This document shows, piece after piece, positions 42,456-52,946 of a DNA stretch of 64,000 nucleotides. Source of the stretch: Adiantum capillus-veneris (taxonomy: Eukaryota > Streptophyta > Polypodiopsida > Polypodiales > Pteridaceae); assembly GCA_014529385.2 (NCBI GenBank), contig CM043958.1, positions 158,338,941 through 158,402,940 on the forward strand, read 5' to 3'. The stretch's first letter is position 1, and the number at the start of each line of letters is the position of its first letter. The notes under the pieces were generated by a model. That model was not told the origin of the DNA. It saw only the letters and a program-made list of their open reading frames with translations, and made no database searches. The position numbers and the translations under genes are program-made.

Positions 42456-42497
42456 AATCAACCGATTTTGCATGCTTCACAATCTAGTGATGGAAAA
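42352..42497. repeat. 73-bp tandem duplication inside the transposase remnant
   Basis: Two adjacent copies each contain agacgacggaagatctagag and ttttgcatgcttcacaatct, offset by 73 bases (cgacggaaga at 42361 and 42434). They differ at a few positions (ctaaaatc versus ctgaaatc, gatgc versus gatgg). The duplication is not a multiple of three and adds to the inactivation. Confidence 0.92.
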
Positions 42498-42751
42498 GTG
42501 GATTTCATAATACGAGGATGCAAAGCAAGAGCTACAAAGGGCACGAATCGAGTGGAGACGGGGAAGATGACCGTCGATGCATTATTTGACGGGTCTAGAG
42601 AGCCTACCAACATTCGTGAGCTTAAGGTGGTTGCACAACCAATTGAAAAGCGCACAACAGTGCGGTGAAGAAGTGACTGAGGAGGAGTGGGAGTACTCTC
42701 GGGGTTGCGCAACCAAGGTAAGTTTGCAATGTACGATTAGCGACTTTCTAG

Positions 42752-43280
42752 ATGTTTGAACGGCCACTCATAATCTTTGTTGATTGTAGTATAAGTCTTA
42801 CACAACAGCATGGTGTAAAGGTCGACATTTTAGGATGGAACGGATCGACAAAAAGCATTTTACACAAGATTGTGGAATCATGGCAAAATTTGAACAGTCT
42901 AGTCGACGACGGTCCTCTGATGCAGATCCTGTGGTGGCGAAACTCACTTACTTCGGCACGCTACAAGAGATTTTGAGGATCAATTATAGAGGATTTTTGT
43001 CAAAGTTGTTCGACGTGCAATGGTTCAAGATAAACATGGAGGATCGCAACGCTACTATGCGCAGAGGAGAGTCTGGTTTCCTTGAGGTGGATTCAACAAA
43101 AAAATGGACCAACCTAAGAGACACTTTCGTACTACCCGAGCATTGTGAACAAGTAATTCCGTAAATATTTAACATCCAATTTTAGAAGTTATGTGCTTGG
43201 AAGCTCTCATGTAAGTTATGTGGCTCTGGCAGGTGATATTTCATCCTACAAAGTCTGCATAACACTGGTGGTACGTCATA
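42752..43280 (+). pseudogene. DUF4216-like segment of CACTA transposase
   Basis: Pieces in two frames read GVKVDILGW, ILRINYRGFLSKLFDVQWFKINME, then GFLEVDSTKKW and DTFVLPEHCEQV. The pattern is a DVQWF-like core followed by a conserved F-L-P/A-x-(H/Q)-x-x-Q-V block, as in the DUF4216 region C-terminal in plant CACTA transposases. HWWYVIEV near 43262 continues the match after a frame change. No single frame is open across it. Confidence 0.65.
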
Positions 43281-43739
43281 GAGGTAGCCCTCGTAGTGCA
43301 CGGACGTATGAGGGCTACCATGTGCCAATCACAGCGGCATCAATGGAGGGGATCGGAGAAGATGCTCAATAGAAGCTGCTGAGGTGGTACCAGACGAGCA
43401 TCAAGCTGCTACTCTCTATGGGGTGCATGCAGAGGATCTACCAAATGAAACGGAGGACATGTGCCTAAATGGAGAGATCTATATAGACATAGGGAGTTAT
43501 GCTGAGCTATGTGAAGATAAGAGAGAGACCTCTTAAAGCCATAAACATTATATTTGAACAATTTTGCTCCGTTTTATAATATATATTGTATTCACGTGGC
43601 TTTTTGTCCATTCCTGTCTATATGCTATGCTTGAGAAATTTAAATTGTATTTAATCGTCATTGTTTCCACTCCAGGTATGCTCCTTCCCTCTCCTCCCTC
43701 TCATGTTCCCTTCCCCTCTTTCTCTCTCTCCCTCTCAAT

Positions 43740-43770
<31 letters not shown>

Positions 43771-44200
43771 AGCTAGTTCCTACGGTTTCAACAGCTGCAT
43801 GTAACAAACACAACACACCATTAAGAACTTACGGATGTACAAACATATACAAATACTTCAATGCGAGAGTATTCTCCAGAGAGGGAGCTGGAAACTCCCA
43901 ATGCAGTGTAGCAATAACATAATCCTTGGAGGCTGAGGCTGCAATCGCGAAGGAGGTGATCTGTCTCTGCTCATAGATGCTGCTCATCCCTCCACTAGAT
44001 CTAGTTGATCGGGTGAAAGAGACGCTAAGAAGCGCTCTATGTCCGCCTTGCTGGGGCGAGCACTACTGCTGCCATGATCACTCATACTGATGGAGTCCAA
44101 GAACCTGCAACCTGAAATCGCAAAGAAGGAGGTGATCTGTCCATGTTTTCTTCTCCATTCAATATTAAGATTAAATGTTTGTGTGTTTAATGCAGGTATG
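43281..44200. other. CACTA internal noncoding DNA with (CA)n tract
   Basis: No recognisable protein. A CA microsatellite lies at 43740-43768, preceded by a CT-rich stretch. A phrase of about 20 bases containing gaaggaggtgatctgtc appears twice (about 43949-43965 and 44125-44142), hinting at an old local duplication. Confidence 0.6.
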
Positions 44201-45345
44201 GATGATGAGTTTCTTTCTTCTTTGTCACCCCAACAGAGGAGGTGGTACGAGGAGCGTCATTGCTTTGGAGCACCATGACGTCGTTCCACTCCTTCAGTGT
44301 CTCCCTCTGTTTCAGTGCATTCAGCGCGCTCCGAAGCTTTGGTGTCAGCGAAACGATCTTCATACTCGTCTAGGCACTAACGCTCTAGTGGTGGCGGCGG
44401 TGGTTGCTGTGGGGATGTCTTCGCTGATTCCTTGACACAGCCTCGTGTTCGACAAGGCTCCTTACCTTTTCCTTCTTTGCCCGCCCCCACATTAGCCACA
44501 GCACCGCCATCTACGCCAGGTTTTGCACGGCTATCGACCGTTCCTGGCTTCACACCACTAGCTACTCCTACGGGAGTCACCCACTTGACACTCCTCACTT
44601 CGGGGCCCAGACTCCACTGGAGACACCTGACGTCTGTACCCCCATTGAGACGTCGCTAAAGACCCCTTCCAAGACACCCAGGTTCATGCGTCACAGGCGA
44701 GAGGGCTTGCTGTACTCGATCGACATCAGCGGCGGTATCTCTTGGATGACAAAGGCAAGAAGGTGATCTCGTGCGCATGCGCGGTCTTTGCTCTCAGGTG
44801 TTTTGACACTACATACTAAACACCTGGAGTGAAGTGCCAAATGAATTAAAAGACAGAGTCATCAGCATGCTACATGACGAGTTTCCCGTGTCAATTCGGG
44901 ATGAGCCCTTCAATGAAGACCTGATGAATGTTTGAATGCGCGAATACTGCAAGCACAAGCGTTCTGAAGTACAAAAAGCAATAAAGCATGGGTGGAACAG
45001 ACCAGATTGGCTGGCCAAAGAAGATTGAAAGAATGCGAAGCGAGCAGCGTGCGAGAATCCCGACAAGTGGAAGCAACAAAAGGAGGCAGTCAAAGCACAA
45101 GTAGAGGTAGGGAGCTCGCACCACTTGGCGAGCGGTAGGTGGGCATCATTTGAGGCCGACTTTGTAAGTGTTTTACATTGCTCTTTAGGTTTGTAGTTAT
45201 GTCTATTGGTACTTTTAAATTCTAACATAATGGATTCTTTGTATGTTTTGAAGAGTGGTCGATGACAGGACGTGGCCCCACACCGTACGAGCGCGAGTAC
45301 ATAGGCAGAAAGGGATTAAACGCCCTGATGGACATTCTGACTGTC
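44200..45345 (+). pseudogene. Ptta/En-Spm plant-transposase-like remnant
   Basis: A short frame starts MDDEFLSSLSPQQRRWYEERH (44200). Further on, fragments read WSEVPNELKDRVISMLHDEF (about 44826), then EYCKHKRSEVQKAIKHGW and RPDWLAKED (about 44938-45027). Others read NPDKWKQQKEAVKAQ, SSHHLASGRWASFEADF and finally a TGRGPTPYEREY-like block near 45262. This order matches the plant transposase family usually encoded as the second CACTA gene. Several stops and frame changes interrupt it. The individual matches are short, so I give moderate confidence. Confidence 0.6.
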
Positions 45346-45798
45346 GCGGCCGCATGGTTAGCATTTCACTATACTCTTTTACATTTGTTGTATTTTAATG
45401 ATAAGCTAAGAAAATAGATTGTTTTGTAATTATATGTTTATACTTACAAAAAGTCTTATTGTTTTTTCTGTAGAATCCGACAGATACACCACTTGGATGC
45501 GATGAGACGTCTGATTAGACGACGTCAGTCTAGCCATAGCCAAATAGCATTAGTTTTCTTTTGTCATAGCATTCATCCAATTACTTTTGTCAGTTTTGTA
45601 TCTTTATTCTGCAAACAATTCTATGCACGATGGAGTTAATGGTTATATTGTCTTGTGGGTGACTACTTTGGGTCTATACCTTGCACTTTCTTTCAAAGAT
45701 GAATCTGGGCTTATCTTGGATTCATTTAGGTTTACTCTATTCTGGAAACCTTCAATATGGTTAATGGGTTGCCACCCAAATTTTTTTACTCTCGGGGT
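45346..45798. other. CACTA 3' noncoding DNA
   Basis: AT-rich sequence between the transposase remnant and the subterminal repeat array. It holds one short frame (45587-45808) that I do not recognise and would not call a gene. Confidence 0.55.
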
Positions 45799-46000
45799 GT
45801 CGCTATAAGCGTCTCTATATAAGGCTCTACAACGTCGCTACAAGCGTCGCTACAGAAGGACTGCAACCGCCACTATAACAGTCGCTATATGCGTCGCTAT
45901 ATAGCGACGATTATAGTAACATTCCCGTAGCGACGCTGTTAGCAACGGTCTTAGCGACACGCACCGGGGAGTATAAAAACCCAATGTATTTCCGTCGCTA
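45799..46000. repeat. CACTA subterminal GTCGCTA motif array
   Basis: GTCGCTA occurs at 45799, 45834, 45846, 45881, 45893 and 45994. Its complement TAGCGAC occurs at 45902, 45928 and 45952. Dense short motifs in both orientations within about 200-300 bases of the end are typical of CACTA elements, where the element-encoded TNP1-type protein binds them. Confidence 0.85.
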
Positions 46001-46024
46001 AAAGCGTCACAAGTGCACATAACC

Positions 46025-46034
46025 TCTTGTAGTG
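46025..46034 (-). repeat. CACTA terminal inverted repeat (right end)
   Basis: tcttgtagtg, whose complement CACTACAAGA is the canonical terminus of plant CACTA transposons, directly follows the GTCGCTA array. The partner terminus is not in the window. Confidence 0.85.
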
Positions 46035-46645
46035 TGATTCCGCTATTTTGAAAGTTCATAGGCTATTTCCATTACAATGGTTGTCACTACCAAAGATGCT
46101 CACAAATCAATTGTGTCAAGAGAACCTCCGACTATCAGATCTCTATATGAGAGCTCTCTCTGAGAATCCATCAATGACTATGAATTGGTAATACCACAGA
46201 GACCATACATCATGGACAAATGCATATGGCATTATAATTTTTTTTTCCTCAAAAAAGCATGAGTCTACTGCTAACGGCAATCTGTAACCTATCTCCCACT
46301 ACCAACAAATTGTCTCTTTGTGTTGCTCTCTACAATGCCAGAGAGCGTGTGAAAAATTATACTCGATGTCGTAGAAGTCGATGCTAATGCCAGATGTCAC
46401 TCCTCTATGGAAGAGGCACCTGAGCTGTACACGTCGATGTTGGAGGAGAAGTCGATGCCACAAGCCGGAAAAATGGGTTGTTGATGCCAAGAAAATTGGT
46501 GTCGATGTCGACTTCTACCAACAGACAAAAGTGTCTCGCCTGATTAAAGATGTCAGAGTAGTCGAAGCCAAAAACCAGAGTGTGTGCGAGGATATTGATG
46601 TCGTGCACGTTGTTGTAGAAAACGTGATCAAAATTAGGTCAAACA
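46035..46645. other. Unassigned DNA with gtcgatg-rich stretch
   Basis: No recognised gene. Between about 46365 and 46600 the phrase tcgatg recurs several times, and a frame of 89 codons (46381-46650) is open but resembles nothing I know. The last five bases (aaaca) are the left target duplication of the next element. The stretch might belong to the left part of the Ty3/gypsy LTR that the next element interrupts, but I cannot show this. Confidence 0.5.
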
Positions 46646-46974
46646 TGTAAGGTGTGAGCCTTTTCCTAGAGTCACTAGAGTGTGAGTCAAGGAGACAAGA
46701 GGTGGAATTATCCCACATGTATTGGTGCAAGATTGTAGAGCTACTCAAAGCTCATTTCATGAATAAGCAAACCAATTCCATTTTGCATTACATCTCCCTT
46801 GCTTATGGTGAGCTTGTGATGGCTTAGCAAATACTCAAGATCATGTTTATGAGTCCAAGTTAATTGATCTAGGAACCTAATTCACTTGAGTGATAATCTA
46901 GCCAACAGACACTCACTTCTATGCATGATGTTTCTCTTTCATCCACCCTAGCTAGCATGATCCCATTCTCATCA
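46646..46974 (+). repeat. 5' LTR of the non-autonomous element (329 bp)
   Basis: Shares with the 3' LTR the phrases ggtggaattatcccacatgt, cattttgcattacatctccc and gatgtttctctttcatccac. It contains an extra ctagcatgat near 46950-46959 that is absent from the other LTR, which explains most of the 12-bp length difference. Confidence 0.93.
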
Positions 46975-46976
46975 AG

Positions 46977-46991
46977 TGGTATCAGAGTGCC
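46977..46991 (+). promoter_or_regulatory. Primer binding site, initiator Met-tRNA
   Basis: tggtatcagagtgcc begins 2 bases after the LTR. The first eleven or so bases match the plant initiator-Met tRNA 3' end; it is the same primer used by the large copia array upstream. Confidence 0.88.
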
Positions 46992-48309
46992 ATGATTTGG
47001 TAGCTAGGTTTGTTATGCATTTGTGTGTTAGTGATTAGCATCTCCATTACAGTGATTAGTATTTCTTAATCCTTCTAATCGTTGCTTGATGACCAAGCAT
47101 TGGGCACGTTCTTGAATCAAGTCCTTGGGCCACTACCCTTCTTGATAATCGACAATGATTAGTGCATTTATGTACATATGTAATTGCATTATTTTATTTT
47201 CATTAAGTGATTGCATTCTTGCTCATCTTGCATCAATAAGCCACTCCTCACTTGAGAAAAATTGTATTGATTCATCGGTGTGTGTGTTCAAAGACATTAT
47301 CAAGAGATTTCCATCGATTGTCTCCTTGCTCAAATCCGGCTCCGTTAATGCACCTAATCATTTGGTCAATTTTTGATCCATTAAGTGCATTCTCGGTGTG
47401 TGTAATCCCTGCAGTTTGAAACTAAGGAAGTGTGTATATGTGGATCCTTTGCTACATTGAGGTCAAGGTACCTTTTATGGTAAAGGAAGAACAAAAGTGT
47501 CCTCCCTCGGTCTCAAAGGGCGGCACCAAGGGATTTCAAAGGGGCATTTTTTTGTCTTTCTACACCAAAGCCAAAATTGGGTTATTGCATCAGCATCACC
47601 TCGCTTTGCCTTGGTAGTCGCATCTCATCTACATGAGGCTCATTGATTGATGTCCTCCCAAATCGGCTCGTCATCACACGCTGATGTTGCTTACGACATT
47701 CAAGCCACTACATGCACCGACCAACTTCCTTTTCGCTAGCAACTTCTACTGTCCACATTGTTTTCCTCATCTCTTGGAGCTTTGCCCCTACTCCCCACGG
47801 ATCCGAACAATTTTGACTGCATATGCTCGCCATCATCGTCATCACTGCAGTATGCACAGAGTAATTTGAAAATTTTAAAAGGCTTGTTTTTTTTGGTAAT
47901 TCTCATCAAGTTGGATCTATAGAGGGCATTTCCCGTGCACAAGTTGAGCCGATGGCGGACGTCGAGACCTCATAAAATGTAGCTTATGCTTTCTTAGAGG
48001 TCCGCTACTGCCCATTCCTATGCACACCTTGCTCGCTGTCCGGCTTACTAAGGCAGCCTTCCCACGGGGATCCCCAAGAAGCCATTCCCACGAGCAAGCC
48101 ATTCAAAGCTTCACAAAGGCAACCATTCTCATCAACATACAAAGGCGGGCTTCAAGCATTAAAGAGAAAGGTAGAAAACCTTCATCAGCGGTTTCTTCGA
48201 GCATACAAAGCAAAGTTAAAGGAGTTCAAAGCATCTTCAAGGCCTTAAGTTTTTAAGGCAAAGCCAAGATCCGCAATTATGAAGAGGGGCTTCAAAAAAT
48301 CAAAGGAAT

Positions 48310-48379
<70 letters not shown>

Positions 48380-48940
48380 AACTCCAAAAGCTTTGCAGCC
48401 AAGCACAATTTTTTGCAATGTGTGTCACCACATCCATCATTAAGGAGGATAATGTCATTGTGCTATTGTACGGAGACCGGACATTGGCCTTGGAGAGTCT
48501 CCAAGTGCAAAGGCCGCTCCAAGGCACCATGGGGAAATTCAAAGGTTCACTTCGAGGGAAGGGCAAATTGGCAACAACATCGTTAGCATCCGCATTAGCA
48601 GTTCTTTCACATCAGTATTTTTGCATTGCACTTGTTTTTTCAATAAAGCCTAATTGCACAACAAAAGGGGGGAAGAAGCACTTGTTCAAGGGGAGGATAT
48701 GAAGACAAATACCATGAAGCAGTCGAAGACAAAGCATTGAAGAAGAAGAAGGTGCTCTTGGATTAGAGCATTGTTTTTGCTCTTGCATTGGAGTGTGGGT
48801 CCTGGATTGGAGTGTTGTCTTTCATGTTGTAGCCCAAAGTTCAAGGGGAGGATTCCTCTTGTATTGACATCTTTAGTGGATACCAGGTGTCATTCTTAGT
48901 GGATAAAGAACCTTCATTGTATTGTCCTAGTCCAAACCTC
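46992..48940 (+). other. Internal region of the non-autonomous element
   Basis: No gag, protease, integrase or RT motif in any frame. A CT microsatellite occupies about 48310-48374. A frame of 94 codons at 48418-48702 is unrecognised. Whether any of this is captured host sequence cannot be told here. Confidence 0.7.
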
Positions 48941-48950
48941 AAGGGGAGAA
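48941..48950 (+). promoter_or_regulatory. Polypurine tract of the non-autonomous element
   Basis: aaggggagaa, one base before the 3' LTR. A similar aaggggagga occurs upstream near 48688 and 48843. Confidence 0.88.
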
Positions 48951-48951
48951 T

Positions 48952-49268
48952 TGTAAGGTGTGAGCTTTGTCCTAGAGTCACTAGAGTGCGAGTCAAGGAA
49001 AGAAGAGGTGGAATTATCCCACATGTATTGGTGCAAGGCTGTAGAGCCACTTAAAGCTCGTTTCATGAATAAGCAAACCAATTCCATTTTGCATTACATC
49101 TCCCTTGTTTATGGTGAGCTTGTGATGGCTTGGCAAATACTCGATCGTGTTTATGAGTCCAAGTTAATTGATCTTGGAACCTAATTCGCTTGAGTAATAA
49201 TCTAGCCAACACACACCCAGTTGTGTGCACGATGTTTCTCTTTCATCCACCCTAGCCCATTCTCATCA
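48952..49268 (+). repeat. 3' LTR of the non-autonomous element (317 bp)
   Basis: Aligns along its length with 46646-46974; differences include gctttgtcc for gccttttcc and gtttatgg for gcttatgg. It is followed by the second aaaca of the target duplication. Confidence 0.93.
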
Positions 49269-49273
49269 AAACA

Positions 49274-50380
49274 GACATAACCATTCCGTGTAGAACATAC
49301 CAAAACCTCTAAAATGACTCCTGGGTTGTGCAGAGCTAAGTTCGTATGAGGAAATTATGGCCAAAAATGCATTTTTGGAGCCCAAAAAGGCACCTACAGA
49401 AACCTATTTTTGCTAATCTACCACACTGTGGGTTGAATAATGTTGAGCCAGCAGAGGATCACACCCACATTTTTGCTCACACCCATCATTTTGTAACCAT
49501 TGATTGTAATAAATGTCTTTCCGACATTAATTTTGATTTGAGCCATTCATTAAGTAACGGGACTCAATTGAGTTTCCAGCTTGTAATCCCGAAGTAATTT
49601 CACCTGCTGATGTAAATAATTAGAGATGTTCTCACCTCCAAGGCTGAGGTATATAAGCCAAAGTTTTGTAACCTAAGGGGATTCAATTATTAATCAAAGT
49701 GAGTTTTTGAGCGCCGTGACTGTGTCTGAGAGAGAGAGAGAGAGAGAGAGAGAGTCTTATCTTCTTGCTACGCGAGCTACGGGGCCGCCATTGGAGAAGC
49801 GACACCGCCATTGTGTTAGCAACGGTGAGAGCTACGCACAGATACCAAGAGTGCGCGCTATCGGCTTCTATGTGTGGTAAGTTCCTACGAGCTTCGGTGT
49901 GAGTTTTCTTCCAACTCGTGTGTCGGAATAGAGCGTGCAGCATATCTATAGAACCACAACGAGTAGAGCTACACATTAGTACCATCGGGGTCAAGTTTCG
50001 GTCACCTGTATTTTTCGGCCTGTCTTCATACGCGTTTACCGCACGGAGTGGTTATAGGTTGATTTTGCAGTTCAAGTCTTTAGGGTGTTGTTCTTACCTA
50101 GTGTATAGACTTCCCCTTGAGTTTGAGATCGATTCAATGATTCTAGATCCTGTTTCGTATAGCATTCGTTCGTAGTACGGATTTCAGTCACTTGCGTATT
50201 TTAGAACTTAGATTTGATTTCCTTAGTAGTGATTGTCATTAGAAGGTCGAGTAGGTGATTTGACACCCACCTAGTTGTTTCCATGCGCCTGCGGGTCAAG
50301 CTCCGTCCTCGTCTGACAAATTCTGTTGTTGGTTGAGTTCTCGCTATTTAGCTTCCGCTAGCGGCGTAACCGCCTTAACA
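49274..50380 (+). repeat. Part of the 5' LTR of the Ty3/gypsy element
   Basis: Ends cgccttaaca two bases before the primer site. A TATA box, tatataa, lies at 49650-49656, and a GA tract at about 49727-49754 lies in the likely leader. The other LTR is beyond the window, so the start and the U3/R/U5 limits cannot be fixed. Confidence 0.65.
49650..49656 (+). promoter_or_regulatory. Probable Ty3/gypsy LTR TATA box
   Basis: tatataa in the context gaggtatataagcc, about 730 bases before the LTR end. It is the best TATA match in the visible part of this LTR. Confidence 0.55.
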
Positions 50381-50382
50381 TT

Positions 50383-50400
50383 TGGCGCCGCTGCCGGGGA
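50383..50400 (+). promoter_or_regulatory. Primer binding site, Asp-tRNA
   Basis: tggcgccgctgccgggga closely matches the complement of the plant Asp tRNA 3' end used by Athila/Tat-type elements (TGGCGCCGTTGCCGGGGA, one difference). It begins 2 bases after the LTR. Confidence 0.92.
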
Positions 50401-51807
50401 CGAGAGCCCTAAGTAGGTGACCTTAGACTAATCCTACGAGGTGAGTCGTATAAACTACTTTGTATACTTTAGTTAGAAAAGATCTAGGAGTGGTGGACTC
50501 CGAAGGTCTCGAGAGATACTAGGAAGTGGGGTATTCCTGGGTCTTCCGTGTTGACAGTATTTTTAGTTTAGCTTAGATTAGATTGTTTTTGATGGTGTTT
50601 AAGTGGTTGTTGACATAAAAAGCATTTGCTACTCCTTGTGTGGTAGTAAATCTCTTTATATTTTCAATTGCAAAAAATCCATTTTATGATTAGAAGTAGC
50701 TTAGGTAGGGCCTGATTTGATCCTGATCTAGAGCTATCAATTGGTGTTCTATTTGCTTGATGTGTTTGATTGCATGTTAGATCACTGAAAAAGTCGCTTT
50801 GGTAGTGAAATATGCAATAAACAAAGTTCAGAAAAATTTTCTGTGTAACTGATTGTTGTTGAGCACTTAAAAGAGCTATTGGAAGAGTTCTGTGCTGAAA
50901 AACTGGAAATCTGCAACTTTAGACATCATACGCGTATGATGTCTTAGGACCTAAACAGAGACTAAAATTGAAAATTTGACATTGCCAGAGTGTTTAGAAG
51001 GGGGGTTTTACCCTAAGATCAACTTAAAACAAGAGCATTAACACTCAAAGAAACCCAAAAAGACAAGTCGGAGTCCAAAAAACGCAAAGAACAGAAATTT
51101 TGGATTCAGATCTTGTTTTTACATTCAAACCTGACAAAAACACTTGAAACTCAATTATAAACATTGGAGAAGGCTTAAAACCAAAAATAGTCAAAATCTG
51201 GGACAAAAGACATCATACGCGTATAATGTCTTTTGGCACATCCACTGCTTATTTTTGAAATCTGACCTGACAAGATTGTTACAAACACTGTAGGAAGCAT
51301 AAATATCAAGTTTGGACCCAAATTGATGAAAAAGACATCATACGCGTATGATGTCTTTGACCTAATTTTGGACATATTTTGATACTTTGCTAACACAGAT
51401 CCATTGTAATAGCTGTCTAGAGGTTATATTTCAAGTTTCATCCCATTTGGATCACAATTGACCCAAAAACAAGTCAAAAGCGGAAAATTGCCAAGAAAAG
51501 CCTAAATTAGCCATAACTTGCTCAAACAGAGTTCAAACTGAATTTTGTGAGTGAACAGAGCATAAAGGGGCCACTGAGAGTGAGCATAACCAAAATAGTC
51601 AAAATCTGTGAAAAAAGACATCATACGCGTATAATGTCTTTTTCAGCATAACTGCAACAAAATTCTCACTTGATGAAACAGAAGTTGTCCAACTGACAAG
51701 ATTAAACAATTGACCAAGTATCAATCAGTTTGGATCAATTCTGACCACAAAAACTTGGGAAAACAAATTGCCGAGACGGAAAAGTTACAAGTCCTTTAGG
51801 GGAATTG
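50401..51807 (+). other. Ty3/gypsy 5' leader, noncoding
   Basis: About 1.4 kb between primer site and first plausible ATG, with no conserved frame. The second half contains four copies of a 24-bp palindrome, spaced 287, 125 and 283 bases apart, set in AT-rich DNA with similar phrases around several copies. Confidence 0.75.
50921..51639. repeat. 24-bp palindrome, four leader copies
   Basis: Copies at 50921-50944, 51208-51231, 51333-51356 and 51616-51639. Each is agacatcatacg followed by its reverse complement; the centre is ACGCGT. The copies at 51208 and 51616 have one mismatch (gtataatgtct). Flanking aaaa on the left recurs. Confidence 0.95.
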
Positions 51808-52056
51808 ATGAATTTGAGATCGGGCAGGAATCTCCGGAATAATCAACCAAAACAAGGGGAACCAGCAAGTGTCATATCAACCGAGGGAAGTGTAAACCAA
51901 AGTTGGGTGCAACCATTAGAGCCGATCTTTGAAGGAAGTGTTTCTGATACTTCTTCGGAGAGATCTTACGAGATTTTCACCGAAAACTTGGAACACTTGA
52001 ACCTGAACAACAGAGAAAATATGGCAGCAGGATCATCAAACCCTTCCGCCACATGA
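51808..52056 (+). CDS. Ty3/gypsy polyprotein, N-terminal segment
   Basis: Starts MNLRSGRNLRNNQ at the ATG at 51808; LRSGR-type starts are common in plant gypsy gag. The rest is Ser/Glu/Asn-rich and low in hydrophobic residues. The frame ends at a TGA that overlaps the ATG of the next frame. I think this is the start of one polyprotein interrupted by a frame change, not a separate small gene. Confidence 0.6.
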   Translation: MNLRSGRNLRNNQPKQGEPASVISTEGSVNQSWVQPLEPIFEGSVSDTSSERSYEIFTENLEHLNLNNRENMAAGSSNPSAT

Positions 52057-52946
52057 AGCTATTGTTCATAAAATACCAGTACGACAATGAGCAAGGTGCC
52101 AAGATCTACAAAGATGGAATGGACCGCTATTGTGTAAAGATAGAAGATAGACCTAGTGAGTTCAAGGACTTAGTGCCTGTGAGCTATAGCGGAGATAGAT
52201 ATCTAGATGACGAGGGTACCATGTACTTGGTAGTCCTAAACCCTAACATTGTGGACAAGTGGGGATTGATGGGCACCAAAGCCAAAATAGATGAAGAACT
52301 CGAGGAGAAAGCACCAATAATGAACTTCCCTAATGCGAGGTTAAGAAGAGAGAATGAAACTACAAGGATCAACACTGATAACATCTATGTGGGGCTATAC
52401 AAATATAATAATGGGGAGCAAGATCTCTATTATAGATGTGAAGAACCCTACACCGGAGAGTTGACAGACCAAAAAAGACTCTATGTCTTTACCTACACAG
52501 AGGGATCGGAAGTGAAAATTGCCGCTTACGATAAGTATGGCAGGCAATACTCAACAATGGGCAAGAAAGAATTAGAAGGATATACATACTTTGGGGGACC
52601 ACTACATCAGTATTATGTTACTTCTAGCTCACATAGACCAGCACCAACAAATGGAGTGCAAAACTCAATGACAACAGGAGGACAAAGAACTCAGGTTGCT
52701 GACTCTTTCAGTCAACCTTGGGACTCGAAGCTCGGACCAATGGGATCATTACATTCCAGAGAGTCAATGGAGACGAATCGAGGTAGTGCAGTTCCAATCC
52801 CCACCTATACCACTCCAGGTCCAAGGTTTGAAGCGGAACCATCACATTTACCTCCTAGTAGTAGATTCAGGGCAGGGGAACCGACAAGGGTAACCCATGA
52901 AGTCCATGATGCTAGAGAAAGCTTTAGCCGGACACAGGAGCAATGA
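52053..52946 (+). CDS. Ty3/gypsy polyprotein, unrecognised domain upstream of gag
   Basis: About 297 codons. The first 190 residues look like a compact globular domain rich in Tyr, Asp and Lys (FIKYQYDNEQGAKIYKDG, YLVVLNPNIVDKWG, KELEGYTYFGGPLHQYYV) that I do not recognise. The last 100 residues are Pro/Ser/Thr-rich and disordered in character. It precedes the classic gag domain in the next frame, so it may be an extra matrix-like part of gag. Its frame is one base back from the previous segment. Confidence 0.6.
   Translation: MKLLFIKYQYDNEQGAKIYKDGMDRYCVKIEDRPSEFKDLVPVSYSGDRYLDDEGTMYLVVLNPNIVDKWGLMGTKAKIDEELEEKAPIMNFPNARLRRENETTRINTDNIYVGLYKYNNGEQDLYYRCEEPYTGELTDQKRLYVFTYTEGSEVKIAAYDKYGRQYSTMGKKELEGYTYFGGPLHQYYVTSSSHRPAPTNGVQNSMTTGGQRTQVADSFSQPWDSKLGPMGSLHSRESMETNRGSAVPIPTYTTPGPRFEAEPSHLPPSSRFRAGEPTRVTHEVHDARESFSRTQEQ

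Larger units (their letters stand above)
41020..46034 (+). mobile_element. Degenerate CACTA (En/Spm) DNA transposon, 5' end missing
   Basis: Transposase remnants in the CACTA order run left to right: TNP2-like, DUF4218-like, DUF4216-like, then a Ptta/En-Spm-like part. They are followed by an array of GTCGCTA subterminal motifs and a terminus whose complement reads CACTACAAGA. The left end is replaced by the inverted copia LTR; I found no CACTACAAGA on that side. Stop codons and frame changes throughout show it is inactive. The three bases after the terminus are tga. Confidence 0.85.
46646..49268 (+). mobile_element. Non-autonomous copia-type LTR element, complete
   Basis: Two LTRs (46646-46974 and 48952-49268), both starting TGTAAGGTGTGAG and ending CTCATCA, flank 1977 bases with no gag or pol. 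The element has an initiator-Met tRNA primer site (46977) and a polypurine tract (48941-48950). A perfect 5-bp target duplication, aaaca, lies at 46641-46645 and 49269-49273. Its length (2.6 kb) is between TRIM and LARD types. It would need proteins from another copia element. The LTRs differ at several positions, so the insertion is not very recent. Confidence 0.93.
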
